From: Bisporella sp. PMI_857
Lineage: Eukaryota; Ascomycota; Leotiomycetes; Helotiales; Helotiaceae
NCBI GenBank assembly: GCA_021307315.1
Contig: JAJSPD010000013.1
Coordinates: forward strand, 124,001-188,000
DNA length: 64,000 nucleotides
Reading direction: 5' to 3'
Shown here: positions 36,246 to 47,869 of the stretch, piece by piece
Position numbering within the stretch: position 1 is the first letter of the stretch
How the letters are laid out: each line of letters opens with the position of its first letter
Notes under the pieces: generated by a model
The model's database searches: none
Told to the model about the DNA's origin: nothing
What the model saw: the letters and a program-made list of their open reading frames with translations, nothing else
Position numbers and translations under genes: made by a program

Positions 36246-37210
36246 CTGATTCATTAGCATATTTCGGCACCTCCTGTGCTTTAAACAAATATCAATTGCG
36301 GTGCTAAAAGCATCTCTCTACTACCAGTTCACTTCTTCACATGCATTTCACAACTTAATAAAGGGGATGCCAGTACCAGCGCAGATATTTGGGTTATTTC
36401 ATCGTTCGATTATTTATATCCATGGAGCAGCGTCATAAGCAGATTTCCATTCCCTAGGACGCTCAATTCCAAGGATATAGACACTTCAGATATACATTTA
36501 CAAAAGGAGAGACCAGAGCTCATGGAGGTACTTGTGGATTAAAATATACATAATTAAAATGGATCTAGTCCCTCGAGCATTTCCTGTGAAACTTGCACCT
36601 TGGACAATTTCCAACTTATTCCATGACCCTTTCTTGATGCCCCTTTACAGCTCCACCAGTATAGAATGCCAAACTAACCTTCTCCCTATTGAAATTTGAA
36701 TATGAGGAAGTTGAAACTAGTGTCTTTATTATAAGTACTATATTACTTAATGTATAGACCACACTAAATGCGTTACTTTCCCTGTTGCACTGAAGTTCCA
36801 GGCCACAATGTTGTCAAAGCAGCAACAGGGAGAAGGCCACAGACTTGAGTTTAAGCTAAAGTACAGCAATGCATCTTAGATTTTCTTCATTTCCCAATAC
36901 ATCAAAGCTCATCGACTATCTAGATTATGGCGTATACAGTATATATACTTCATGGCACGCAATTTGAGACCCACTTAAGTTCCGGAAGATCAGGAGCTAT
37001 TCCCGACGAGGCCTAGCTTGCGGGCTGACCCGAGATGCCTAGCGAGCCTTGTTTGGGCCTGCTATCCACTTCCGTGAAAATTTAGAACAGGCGCCCAAAG
37101 TGAATTCTATATCCAGAAGAAATTATTACTTCCTATAGCGAAGGATGCATGAAAGTCATAATTACCATTTTCTTTATACACTTATCACTAGTCTGTGACT
37201 CATTCCCTAC
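36246..37210. other. Intergenic region
   Basis: AT-rich noncoding sequence holding the terminator of the SNF2 gene and the promoter of the AAA ATPase. I see no gene. Confidence 0.4.
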
Positions 37211-39559
37211 ATGTCGTCTACTACTGGAACCAGGTCCCAGGAATTCAAGGTTCGTCCTCTAAATGGGAAACCTCGAGAAGATCAACAAGACACTCCACGT
37301 GTTTTATTCTCAAGCGATGCAATACAAAGCTTGAGATTATCGATCGGGAAGCCATGCTTCATATGGAAGCCTAATGGTGAATATGGGGCTGAGAGGCGAA
37401 TGGGCATCGCTTGGAATGCTGCAGTCTCTCAAAATCTTGGAAAGACCGCCTTACAAATGTGGCCGTCTTTCAAAGATGTGTGTGGTTTCAAGCTCGAGGA
37501 TAAACTTTCTGTTGCGCCAGCAGGAGAGCTTTGCGTGGCCAAGACAGTGCTTTTGACAGAAGTTGAGAGCACTGTTGCCGCTTTAGAGAGCCACAAGGAG
37601 ATGTGGGAGGTGTTGGCAAAGTACAAACTTGGTGAGTCAGTCCCTATAGGGCGAATCTCTATGTACATTTTAATACATGATATATTATTACTCCAACTCT
37701 ATTTATGTTCTAAGCATAGTGCTGATGCATTATAGAAAGAGCCAATACTGTTTTTGAAGGCATGTCTTTGGAGTTTCTGTCTGGTGATGCTCCATACAAA
37801 CGACGCTTTGTGGTATCATCTATTAGTGATGACGCTTCTACGGCTTCATTGATGAAGTTCGATACATCATCATCAGTCAAAATCATCATAAAAGGCGAAG
37901 ATATTGTCACTGATGAACCGAAACCGCGAAAAGATCTCAAAATTGCTGGTATTGCTGGAATTGATGAAGCTCTTTCGAAGCTCAATGACTTCCTACGACC
38001 TTTTAGTCAGCCATGGAGCCCGCCATTACTCTACAGCAAAGGCATAGCCATTCACGGAGCAGCAGGAACTGGCAAGACTTATCTAGTCGAGAAAATTGTT
38101 CGTGACTCTCAATGGTCAGTCTTTGAGGTGACAGAAGAAACAAAGCCCAATGGTCTGAGTGCAATATTTACGAACGCCGTCATTGCTGAGCCAAGTATCA
38201 TTGTACTCGATGATCTTGAAACCATGATCACTCCTGAACTGAGCAAGAGTGGAGTATTTGCGAAGTCATTACTCAAAGAGATGCGACAACTGTCGTATGA
38301 GAAGGGCTCAAAAGCCAGAGTTGTGGTTATTGCGACCGCTAAAACTCCCAGTAGCTTTCCTCAATCTCTGTATACACCTGGCGCATTTGGTGAAAGAATT
38401 GTGCTTCCAGTTCCTGATTCTACAGCTCGAAATCAGATTTTGCAGTCTATCATAGCAGCTTCCGATCTGGAGATTGACTCAGCCATCATAAAGGACATCT
38501 CAGAACGTACCCATGCTTATACGGGAAAGGATCTTCGTCTTCTGCTAGAAAAGGCTTGTAGAATTATGCAGAGCCGAGTGTATCAGCGCACCCCTAATGA
38601 AGAACCCATCAAGGGAGATATCACCCATGATGATCTGGAGAGAGCTCTTCTTGCTGTGCGTCCAACAGCCATGCACGATGTCACACTACAGCCACCGAAG
38701 ATTAGATGGGACGATATTGGTGGACAAGAACACACGAAGAGGGCATTAAAACGTGCAGTAGAGATTCCAATGAAAGTAAGCTTAGGTCGGAAATCCATCC
38801 TTTCTGTACCAATACTAACAGTCGCAGCATCCTGAATTGTTACGACGCCTTGGCACAACGCCTAAGAAAGGTATTCTTCTATATGGGCCTCCAGGATGCT
38901 CCAAAACTCTCTCCGCACAGGCCATGGCCACAGAAGCAGGCTTTAATTTCTTCGCCGTAAAAGGTGCCGAACTTCTCAACATGTATGTAGGTGAATCTGA
39001 ACGAGCTGTACGCGATATTTTTGCTCGTGCACGAGCAGCAAGCCCGAGCATCATCTTCTTTGATGAGATTGAGGCGATAGGTGCAAAGCGAGAAGCTCGA
39101 AATAGTGGTGTTCACGTCTTGACAACACTACTGAACGAGATGGATGGTATTGAAACCTTGGAAGGTGTCACTGTGCTAGCTGCTACAAACAAGCCTGAGT
39201 CGCTTGATTTGGCACTTTTGAGACCAGGTCGATTTGATGATTTGATATATGTTTCACCACCAGATCTAGAAGGTCGCGAGGCCATCCTCAAACTTCGGCA
39301 GCGCAAGATGGCTTGTGCGGAAGACGTCGATGTAACCAGGTTGGCCCAAGAGACAGATGGGTACACTGGTGCAGAAATCGTGAATATCTGTCAAGTAGCG
39401 GCTGATGCCGTGATCGATCGATGTGTAGCATTAGGCGAGTTCGAGAATGCAGTTGTGCAGATGAATGACCTTTTAGATGCGATACCGAAAGTCAAGAAGC
39501 AGGTCACGCTTGCAATGGTACAGAAATACAAAGCTTGGGCTGATGGATACGATATATGA
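37211..39559 (+). CDS. AFG2/Drg1-like type II AAA ATPase
   Basis: Three exons (37211-37631, 37736-38775, 38828-39559) encode 730 residues. An N-terminal CDC48-N-like region is followed by two AAA modules. D1 has Walker A GAAGTGKT (near 38060) and a Walker B-like IIVLDDLE. D2 has GPPGCSKT (near 38888), Walker B IIFFDEIEAIGAKR, sensor AATNKPESLD and arginine fingers LRPGRFDDLIY. GPPGCSKT in D2 is a hallmark of AFG2/Drg1, which releases the shuttling factor Rlp24 from cytoplasmic pre-60S ribosomes. D1 is atypical: the Walker B acidic pair is DD, not DE, and the segment where arginine fingers should lie reads YTPGAFGERIVLP. So D1 may bind but not hydrolyse ATP, or this may be a paralogue of true AFG2. 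Confidence 0.85.
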
Positions 39560-39985
39560 ACGCCAGATAGTGCGTCTGGTAATTTAATCTAAGAGGTTCT
39601 GCCTTCTCGTCCCTCGAAATGGCTTGATTGAACTTTCGATTTCAGCTTTTATTCTAAACAGTGTCCAAAAGCTTTCCTTGCCGAAGTTATTTTTCTCACT
39701 CGACATGCCGCTGAGGGCCCCGGACGTTCATGTCGCTAGGATATTCAAGGAAATGCTTGGCAAAGGCTTGGGGATTTGTACTCTATATAGATTGATTATC
39801 TTCTATTATCTATTATCTATTATATATTAAAGCGCTCGGCAATACGTTGAGCGCAAAGAATTAAAACCGAAGATAACGCTTTTGAACAAGCTTTAAAAAA
39901 GTTGAATCGAAAGCTCAATCAAGCTAAAGCTTGCCAGGTTGCTAAATAATAAATCATATTACTACTACAAAGCAAACACCAAGGC
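39560..39985. other. Short convergent intergenic region
   Basis: The region holds AT-rich terminator sequence, with a TATTATC-type run near 39800-39828. No gene is seen. Confidence 0.4.
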
Positions 39986-40816
39986 CTATTCTTTCGAGGA
40001 ACTAGAGACCCTGTACCAAATAACATAGTCACCTGTGCCTGAAGCACTTCCCTCAACGTCTGCTCCTCCGTCTTCGGTGCCTCTCTCTTGATTGCCCCGT
40101 TTAGTCTGTTCCTGTGCATCGTACACACCGTACGCGCCATTCCCAAAGGCCAGACTTGCACGTTCGTCAACTTCTCTTACAACACGGCTAATCGGCCCCG
40201 CTCCCCTCGCCACTTCTTCTCTTCTCCATGAGCCGTTTGGAGCATCAGTAGAGGCATCTTTTTCGAACCTTGCCGGCGGCTTCGCTTCTCGTGCCCGTAT
40301 CTTTGCAACCTCCACCTCCAGATCTCTTGTTTCAGCGCGAGCCTCCATATTCCTAATATGCACAAATACACCGCGTCTCCAATCCCGGTTGTCAGATTCG
40401 TCCGCTCTCTCTTGCAAGTCCTCAGAAATAGATCGCTTATCCCAATTATAATTGCCATTGAGCTGTTTGTCTCTCTTCCCTGTCCCGTACGAATCTTGGG
40501 AACTCGTGCGGTCATGAAGGTGATGAGCACCACTACTCGACTTCGATCCATCTCTTCCCCACATCTTCGAATTCTCGGTCTCTAAATTGGTCTCCCGCTT
40601 CTTGGTGTCGTGGTCATCACGTTTGCTCAGATCCGCTATGATAGGAAGCGATCGCTTGTCCAAAATAAGTCCACCACCGTTCGGGTCTCTTACCAATCTA
40701 TTGGCGCGCTCCATATCATCCTCACTGCGAGTAACTCGAGCACTACCGTATGCTGGCCCTGCAGAAGGAAGGGCATAGGCAAAGGTCGTAAGAGCTAGGA
40801 CAGGGAAGAGCTTCAT
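39986..40816 (-). CDS. Secreted, cysteine-free protein with multiple Kex2-type dibasic sites
   Basis: A single exon encodes 276 residues. Residues 1-17 (MKLFPVLALTTFAYALP) form a clear signal peptide. The rest is hydrophilic, rich in R, E, D and G, and has no cysteine and no membrane segment. Dibasic Lys-Arg pairs occur at 54-55, 65-66, 73-74, 114-115, 127-128 and 239-240, and Arg-Arg at 147-148 and 198-199. Two of the pieces after DKR begin alike (SLPII and SISED). This suggests a secreted precursor cut by Kex2 in the Golgi, but the pieces are not clear repeats. It could equally be an intrinsically disordered cell-wall or effector protein. I know no family for it. Confidence 0.7.
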   Translation of the reverse strand: MKLFPVLALTTFAYALPSAGPAYGSARVTRSEDDMERANRLVRDPNGGGLILDKRSLPIIADLSKRDDHDTKKRETNLETENSKMWGRDGSKSSSGAHHLHDRTSSQDSYGTGKRDKQLNGNYNWDKRSISEDLQERADESDNRDWRRGVFVHIRNMEARAETRDLEVEVAKIRAREAKPPARFEKDASTDAPNGSWRREEVARGAGPISRVVREVDERASLAFGNGAYGVYDAQEQTKRGNQERGTEDGGADVEGSASGTGDYVIWYRVSSSSKE

Positions 40817-43126
40817 GGTGGATTTGCTGGAGCTGTTGCTGAGCTGGGGAACCCGAACCGCAAGGGTGTACGGAGACTTTATAATAGATTGAGCAACGGC
40901 CGGATGTAATTTCTATTCTGGGCTGAGGTATCATGCGACCATTCGGATTCGTGTTAGTTGTCTTGTCCTGATTCGGTGTCGGGTCAATTTTTCTTCAGCT
41001 TATTTCAGCCGCACATGATGCCATCTTGGACAAACGATAGAGACGTAAAGCACAAGATATACTTATGATTCCTCAATTTCCAGAAAAGAAATGATCGGGG
41101 GTTTGTAACAGATCCATCATACTTTTGCAACATTTACCATACAGCGGGTGGACTTGATTAGAGTAGAATCCATTCGTGGTTATCTTGGCACACTCACGTC
41201 CAGCTTTCCGTTCGAATTAAGACCAACTTTGAAGCATGGCTGCAAGCCAACTCGTCAAAATTGAATCGCGCATTGATCACTGACCACTACCTGCAATAGT
41301 ACTACTTATCCATGAGGACCAAAAGCTCTCATAATATCTCCAGGTGTAGCTTAAGTACACACCTGACAGGATGGGTAGCAGGATACTGTGAATCTATGCT
41401 CTAAGAAACTTGCGGGCGTGAGGTATGGGACTTTGTAGTGATGCCATATTGAGGGACACTCTAGGCGACTGATAGTATGGTTTCCTTGAGACCAGGGAAG
41501 GTGAATTTCTGGTGCGTCGAAAATTATAAAGATTGAACATGAGAGGTCTGACATATAGTTCTTCTGCATGTCTAAGAAATTGAATCCTTAACGGACTACA
41601 TTCTCAATGCATAAAAAGTTGGTGACATTGACACAATAAAATCTACATTCACACCTTGTCACTGTCAGTGGATTGAATCATGGGAGGACGCATTTCAATG
41701 TATCAAAACGTATCAACATTTACTTTAAAAATTCAACATACAATGCTTGCTGCAGTTCGGCCAATATGTCCGTAAGAATTGCTACATTGAATCTAGAATT
41801 TGCACATACTCTGCCTTGCACAATTTGAAGGTGCCGGAATAGTCAGTCTTCCGAGCCTTTCTTACCATGGCTGAATTGTGTTGAACATGATGATCAGTCT
41901 AAATCATTTTCGACAAAGTCGTGAACAGAGTCTAATCAAATGTCGACTAATATTGACTAGCCACTAAGAAGACCAAATGCCTGTAGCGATTCATGGAGTT
42001 TCCTGGCATACAACCCAAAGAATGAAGCTTCGCATCTGGAGATATCTTCCCTTCTTCCGTGAACACTCTGATGAAGCAACTAAATGTTAAGCTGCGCAAC
42101 ACTAGCGCAATTTTTGGCCAATTTGTTGCGTCTTGATGGGAATTTTTCCGAGCAGCAAAAAGTTTACAGATGTATACACACTATAACACACAGTGCGGCG
42201 TGCGAAAAATGCGTAACTTCGGTTGAAAGTAAAATGTTGACTACCATGGATAAATTCTTCCCGGAGACATATAGCCTCTAATAATATAGACAACCACGAT
42301 TCGATTCGTTCTACATCTGGCCTTAAAAGAGACTTCTGATAATTCACATGCATATGAGATACAAAAACCTGCCGCAAACCGGCTGGGCTGTAGCTATTGC
42401 TTAATTGTAATTGTATGCGGGTAGGACAAGATGTGTGGGAACACCCGGGTTGCAGTAATTACTTATGCTTTAACCTGAGGGCACGCACGCATGTGTTTCA
42501 TGCGCAATGCTCGTTGAGGTTGGTGGATAAGTCTTGATTGTTGGTTGATTGATTCTTCTAAGCTCTTGTAGTAGTAGTAGTAGTAGTCGTTTTATTACGC
42601 CCGGCTAAGCCTAGAGGGCCCTAGTCTATATTACATAATATACATTTCCTTCGGTTTCCAATGCCTCCTTCAACCCATGCAAAATTGCCTCTGCCAATAC
42701 TTTCCACTTTCAGTAGTACATAGTCAACGATAAGCTCTCGTTCTAAAGGGTTGAGGTCCCACATTTCAGGTTCTGGTCACATGATCATAACTGCATACAA
42801 ACGGCTACTAACAAGAAGCAAACAAACCCTTAAAGCTGAATTTGCATCTTATATCCACAGTATCCGTCGAGCCTTCCGATAAACTCTAAGCTTGGGACTG
42901 AAGGCACGTAAGACTCCAACTCTGTCTCAGAGATAATATTCAGCTCAGTTATAAAAGGTGAAAGTCTGGCCAAATTAGGAAAGGAATAAACACCTTCTCA
43001 AAGGTGAAATCTCAAAACCACGGCTCCACCAATATATCAATCTTTTTTGATCACTCTCCTCTTTCTTATCAACAACTACCTCTAAGAACACCTTCAATCT
43101 CCCAATAACGCAACACTAACGCAATA
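40817..43126. other. Intergenic region with GTA microsatellite
   Basis: These 2.3 kb show only scattered short frames. A perfect GTA trinucleotide run lies at 42568-42585. The last 100 bases are an A/C-rich leader typical of an ascomycete promoter. Confidence 0.4.
42568..42587. repeat. GTA microsatellite
   Basis: GTA is repeated six times without interruption, in noncoding DNA. Confidence 0.85.
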
Positions 43127-44358
43127 ATGGCCTCCTTGTCACTTACGTTTAAGAAGCGTCGTCGCTCTTCATGCAGCTCCTACTCACCCAGTGTCACAGG
43201 CCCAGCAACCCCTACTCGAGGTTCACGATATGGACGAAATGAAGCTCCCGCAGCACCGAAAAAGAACAAAATTAACAGGGCAGTCAAGACACAGGACACC
43301 CCAACAAAGCCTAGATTAGGAAGTGCAATCAAGAAGAAAGGACGGCCCAAGAAGCAGAAAATTGTGACTTTTCAGATTCCGCCCGAGGCTCGGCAGAAGT
43401 TCGCTGTTATTGTTAGCAGTGGAGAGGGAGGAAAGGCATTGCCATTAGCCCAATCTCCGCCAAATCTCACGCCTCTAGAGAAGGCCTTCGAGGAGATGGG
43501 TGAGGATGTTGTGAAGCTGGTTGGACATTTGAGAGCAGAGGAGAGGTTCGAGATTTTGAAGGGCATGTGGGCAGAGCATAAGTTGAAGCTTTTTGTACGA
43601 ATCTCTACTTTCATTCTCTTTCCATGCTAATGACGAAACAGGAATTGCTGGAAGCGCGATCCTTCAACATGGACGTTTTGTTCTCACTCGCCAAATCACC
43701 GTTTGAAGCGCAACACGAAGTCCCGCTCTGGGAGTACACGCGCGAATACAATAAGTTTATCGAGAATCTGAAAGCTCTTCAACTCTCCGCTTTTGATATC
43801 CTTGCGGGTAGTTACCTCAGACATGTGACACACGGATTGTCCATCGATGTAAAAATCGGAGCATTTCGTGCTATGGGCACAGCCAGCACCTGGGGTCCGA
43901 ACAGCTTTGAGGGGATGAAGGTCTTCTCGACAAAGTATCCGGAGTGTACGGAACGCTTTAGAGATATTGCTCGTGTCCAAGGTGCCATGGCCATGCTTGA
44001 AAACAAGCAGAAAGCCGGCATTCGACATTCAATCGAGGACCAGCTACGACATATTCCTCATGGCGATGAGAAAGCTGAAGTATGCAATGAGATTCGGTGT
44101 TGCTTGCTGGATGAGAAGGGCGAGCGGCCGTTGAGGGGTTATACACAGCGAGTGTTGAGAGATCAAGGGGGGGTCTTGTGGCCGGTTTTGGAGATACATA
44201 TCATGAGAACGAAGGCAATGGCATTCTTGCAAAGGAATAAGGGAGGGGATGGACTGGCGGTCGCAGCGGGAGAAGGGGAGAGGTGTACCAGAGATGCGCA
44301 GGGCTTGGAGGAGGTGATTTTGAGGGCTGCAAGGAAGGTTGCAGAGGAGAATGCCTAA
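43127..44358 (+). CDS. Hypothetical nuclear protein with AT-hook
   Basis: Two exons (43127-43594, 43642-44358; intron gtacga...aaacag) encode 394 residues. The N-terminal 80 residues are basic and S/P-rich and contain KKKGRPKKQK (about 69-78), an AT-hook core GRP flanked by basic residues, and a KKRRRSS patch. The rest is a predicted helical domain with no family I recognise (for example FNMDVLFSLAKSPFEAQ and STWGPNSFEGMKVFSTKYPE). A role in DNA binding is inferred from the AT-hook only. Confidence 0.75.
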
Positions 44359-45332
44359 GGAATGTCTTGGAATGGAGAGTTGTGCTTGCAGGGGATATAT
44401 CATAGATCAGGCTTAGAAAAGCCATGGGTGGTTTTCTTTAAGCCCTTTAATAGATAAAGGGTCCTACGGATATAATAAATTGCTTTGTCGCAGTGTCGTC
44501 GATATGATGACAATCAATAGGATGTGGCCTACATAGTTAGGTATTTATTGGCAAGTACCATAACCATATCTAGGTTCCAACATCACCACCGCCAGACGAC
44601 TTTCTACCTACATGGCTTCCTGCTTAGATATCTTGTATGTCAACAAAGCTTGAGGCCATTTTTTTGGACGGCAAGTATTCTAATCCCTCTGGAGGATTCG
44701 TGGATGCATTATAGACTACGACTTTGGTTTTTCCTGGGACTGATTTCGAGTGGCACGTTTGTCAATCATGTCGTTCAAGATTTGTCTTCCGCCACAGTCC
44801 GGATGTTTGACCCGCCAATTTCTTTCATTAACATGGTAGGAACACTTGTCTTCCATCCAAAGGCTGTCGCTTGCAGAGGTGAGCGATGCATTGATGGCTT
44901 CATGGCCCATCCCTCCCTTCCTCTTGGCAGATGGATATAGACGCCTTAAGTCCGAGACTAGTCTCTGGTTTCAGAACCTCGAGTTGCGCTGTGCGGTGCA
45001 CGGTTCATGATTTACATGATTTCTTGTGGTCTGTGATGATCATCCGTTCTAAACTCCAGCCCCACACATGGCACCAATCCCCACCCTTGATTCAGTATCC
45101 GATTATTTATCAAGCCACGGACCTTAAGCGGAGACTACTTCATCGCCGTCTACATCCGTTCTGGAGAACTTCCGAGTTTGAGCTCGACGTGACATATAAA
45201 AACAAAGCAATTTCATATGAAGATGGATAGTTTACTGACTGACATCTCATCTGAGCAACCTGCTCAATCCTTACAAACCAGTCCCACAGAATTTCATAGA
45301 CAAACCAAATAGCCCTCATCAATATCATCAAA
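44359..45332. other. Intergenic region
   Basis: There is no supported gene. Small frames at 44524-45230 lack a start context, codon pattern or similarity I can defend. Confidence 0.4.
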
Positions 45333-46400
45333 ATGGGAAGATATACCGAATCTCATAAGACAGAAAATTTGAAAGGTCCTGGTGACGCTCGTCCTACTGC
45401 TCTTCAAATCATCAAAGACAATGGACTCGAAGGCAAGCTGACCGACAAGGTACGCTTTCATCACATACCAACAATCCAAAGATATCGCCGTCCGTAAATG
45501 AACTATGTACTAACTTAAATCAAGGTCTTCATCGTAACAGGCGGCTCAGCAGGAATCGGCGTCGAAACAGGCCGGGCCCTCGCCGCAACAGGCGGTAAGG
45601 TATTCCTCACGGTTCGCGACCTGAAAAAGGGCGAAGAAGCCTGTGCTTCCTTCCTTGAGCCCGGCCGCGTCGAGCTCCTAGAGATGGATAACAACTCCCT
45701 TGCCTCGGTCAGGCAAGCGGCCAAGACATTCCTCAGCAAAAGCTCCACCCTCAACGTCCTCGTCAACAACGCAGGCGTGATGGCCACCCCCAAAGGCAAG
45801 ACAGCCGACGGTTTCGAGACACAGTTTGGCATCAACCATCTAGCGCATTTCCTCTTCTTCAACCTCCTTAAGGACACCCTGCTGGCGTCCTCGACGCCAG
45901 ACTTCCACTCCCGGGTAGTGAACGTCTCATCGTCTGCGCATCGTGTATGCGGCGTCAATTTCGGGGATTATGGCTATGAGAAGACTGAGTATGCGCCTTG
46001 GTTAGGCTACGGTCAAGCGAAGACAGCAAACATCTATATGGCGAACGAGATCGAGAACCGGTATGGCTCGCAGGGTCTCCATGGGTTGAGTTTGCATCCT
46101 GGTGGGATCTGGACGGGGTTGCAGAAATTCGTTACCGAGGAGCAAATAAAAGGGTGGAAGAGCGCGCCTGGAGTCGAGGCGATGATGAAGAGCACGGAGC
46201 AGGGTGCTGCGACGACTGTCATAGCTGCTGTGGGGAAGGAGTTTGAGGGAAGGGGGAGGCTGTTTTTGGAGGATGCGGAAGAGTCGACTTTGACGCAAAG
46301 TGATAATGCTCTAGCAGGGCATGGGTTTGCGAAGTATGTTTTCGATAAGGAGAATGAGAAGCAGCTGTGGGAGGATTCGTTGAAACTTGTCAGGCTCTAA
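45333..46400 (+). CDS. Short-chain dehydrogenase/reductase (retinol dehydrogenase-like)
   Basis: Two exons (45333-45449 and 45525-46400) encode 330 residues. The Rossmann motif TGGSAGIG follows directly after the intron (VFIVTGGSAGIGVETGRALA). NNAGVMATP is present, the catalytic serine lies in VVNVSSSAHR, and the catalytic YxxxK is YGQAK, followed by TANIYMANEIENRYG. The C-terminus carries SLHPGGIWTGL. This is a classical SDR of the retinol dehydrogenase/WWOX-like subgroup that usually uses NADP(H); the substrate is unknown. There are no secondary-metabolism genes next to it. Confidence 0.9.
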
Positions 46401-46660
46401 CCAGGATATCCTCCAATTGTGTATGAAGTAGCTACAATGTAAAAATATGTCCGCCTTGTACCTGAGTTTTCCGCTTTAGTTACAGCATCCCGCTATCCAC
46501 TTTGGATCCACAATGTTCAGTTTCCGAGGCACGCCAAGTCTTTCGCTCTCAAGCATAATCGCAAAAGCAAAAACACTCAACAATCCAGCCCACAAATCTT
46601 CCATTAACATCAATAAAATTACAAAAAGTGGGGTATAATGACCGATTTTAACGATCTTTC

Positions 46661-46732
46661 TGGACTCGCGGGGAATCGAACCCCGGACCACTCCCATGCT
46701 AAGGGAGTATTATACCACTAAACCACAAGCCC
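46661..46732 (-). tRNA. tRNA-Ala (anticodon AGC)
   Basis: The minus strand folds as a complete 72-base cloverleaf. The acceptor stem GGGCTTG pairs with CGAGTCC, with discriminator A. The anticodon stem CTCCC/GGGAG encloses loop TTAGCAT with AGC at the anticodon. The T arm is CGGGG TTCGATT CCCCG. There is no intron. A T-run follows downstream on the minus strand. Confidence 0.95.
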
Positions 46733-46834
46733 CTAGTTTTTGTTGAGCCTCATCATTATAGTATCTTACATCCTTAAAAGATAGCCCAATGACACCGCCT
46801 GAGCCGCTATTTTTTAATACTTATTTCTTAATAC

Positions 46835-47068
46835 TCAAGATTTTTGTCTCTTGATATTGACATATTGACGACCGGTGAACAAGCGCTGTGCCACGTTTTG
46901 AAGCAGGTCGTCCCTGCCCTTGGCTGCATCCTCAATGAACTCAAGGAAATGTCTGTTGACGATGCCTGCTGCTTTCTGTTGGGCAAGGGTGATTTGAGCT
47001 TGAGGTGCGGGGAATAATTTCACAAGATTGTCAACAAGTAAGGCGATGCCTTCAATGAGGTCGTTGAA
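46835..47068 (-). pseudogene. HeLo-domain fragment (decayed fungal cell-death gene)
   Basis: The minus-strand frame, open for 77 codons between two stops, reads FNDLIEGIALLVDNLVKLFP followed by an amphipathic stretch containing FIEDAAKGRDDLLQNVAQ and a terminal TGRQYVNI. This matches the C-terminal half of a HeLo (prion-inhibition/propagation, PF14479-type) domain. A stop codon lies directly before it, and the upstream 500 bases carry several stops in that frame with only hints of the N-terminal half. No downstream effector or amyloid motif follows. HeLo domains are membrane-targeting cell-death modules of fungal incompatibility. I judge it a broken remnant. The family call is from memory of the fold's sequence pattern. 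Confidence 0.6.
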
Positions 47069-47617
47069 TTATTTCCGATCATGAAGAGTAGCTAGTAAGC
47101 TTTAAGCAATGCTAAGTACCATATAAGTCACGTGTCTAATCACACGACACTAATCCAAAACAGGTTTGGTATCGTTCAGTAGCTCTGTTGCTTCGCTCTA
47201 AGACCACCCCACTTAAAATCTACAAACTAAGCCTAATTGGTTGCAGCATCAACGAAGCGTCTAAAGCCATTGTTTTAGTAGTAAGATGAAGTGAAGGAAA
47301 GAAACAGCGGGATTGATGCGGATGGGCTACAATTTATTGGATGACTAGTATCTGAACGTGATCTAATATATTGCTCGGTATACTGTGAGCCTAAACACCA
47401 ATGGCAAGCTTATCAATCGCGACGGCATGACGGATTACGACAATACAAAGACTCGGAAACAGCATTTATCGGAGTGGCCAGACTGATTAGTGGCGAGAAC
47501 GGCGTGGAACCACTACATATTTTAGGAGCAATTGTTGCCTTATAGTCAAGGTTGATAAAAAGAGTGCATTGTCCCTGCTCTCAGCCCCCTCGACAAGCCG
47601 CAGTTCATGAAGCTCTC
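47069..47617. other. Non-coding or decayed sequence
   Basis: These bases lie between two minus-strand gene fragments. All frames carry several stops. They are probably decayed coding or spacer sequence. Confidence 0.35.
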
Positions 47618-47854
47618 TTAGGCCCTGGTTACACTCGCCCGTCTCTTGTCCAGAGTCTTAGCAATGGACCCCGTCATCAATTCCAAAGTAGCATGAAGAC
47701 GTTGTAGCTGCCCTTGAATCTTTGTGTACTGCTTGCGCAGGAAGTAATTTCCATGCTTTAGTGCTACTATCTCTTCGCCATTGGATATCTGGCCTGCACC
47801 AGCGCGGTTTTTCAGCTCCCTCAAAGTTTCAACTGCGGCGAAGGGCTCTTTGGA
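47618..47854 (-). pseudogene. Unidentified gene fragment beside the repeat
   Basis: The frame is open for 78 codons between a stop at 47855-47857 and the stop at 47618. It includes EEIVALKHGNYFLRKQY and LQRLHATLELMTGSIAKTL, which look like real helical protein. There is no start codon in a sensible place, and its upstream end lies only about 15 bases from the SINE-like repeat. I do not recognise the family. It may be an exon of a truncated gene. Confidence 0.35.
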
Positions 47855-47869
47855 CTAAGCGATATCCAA

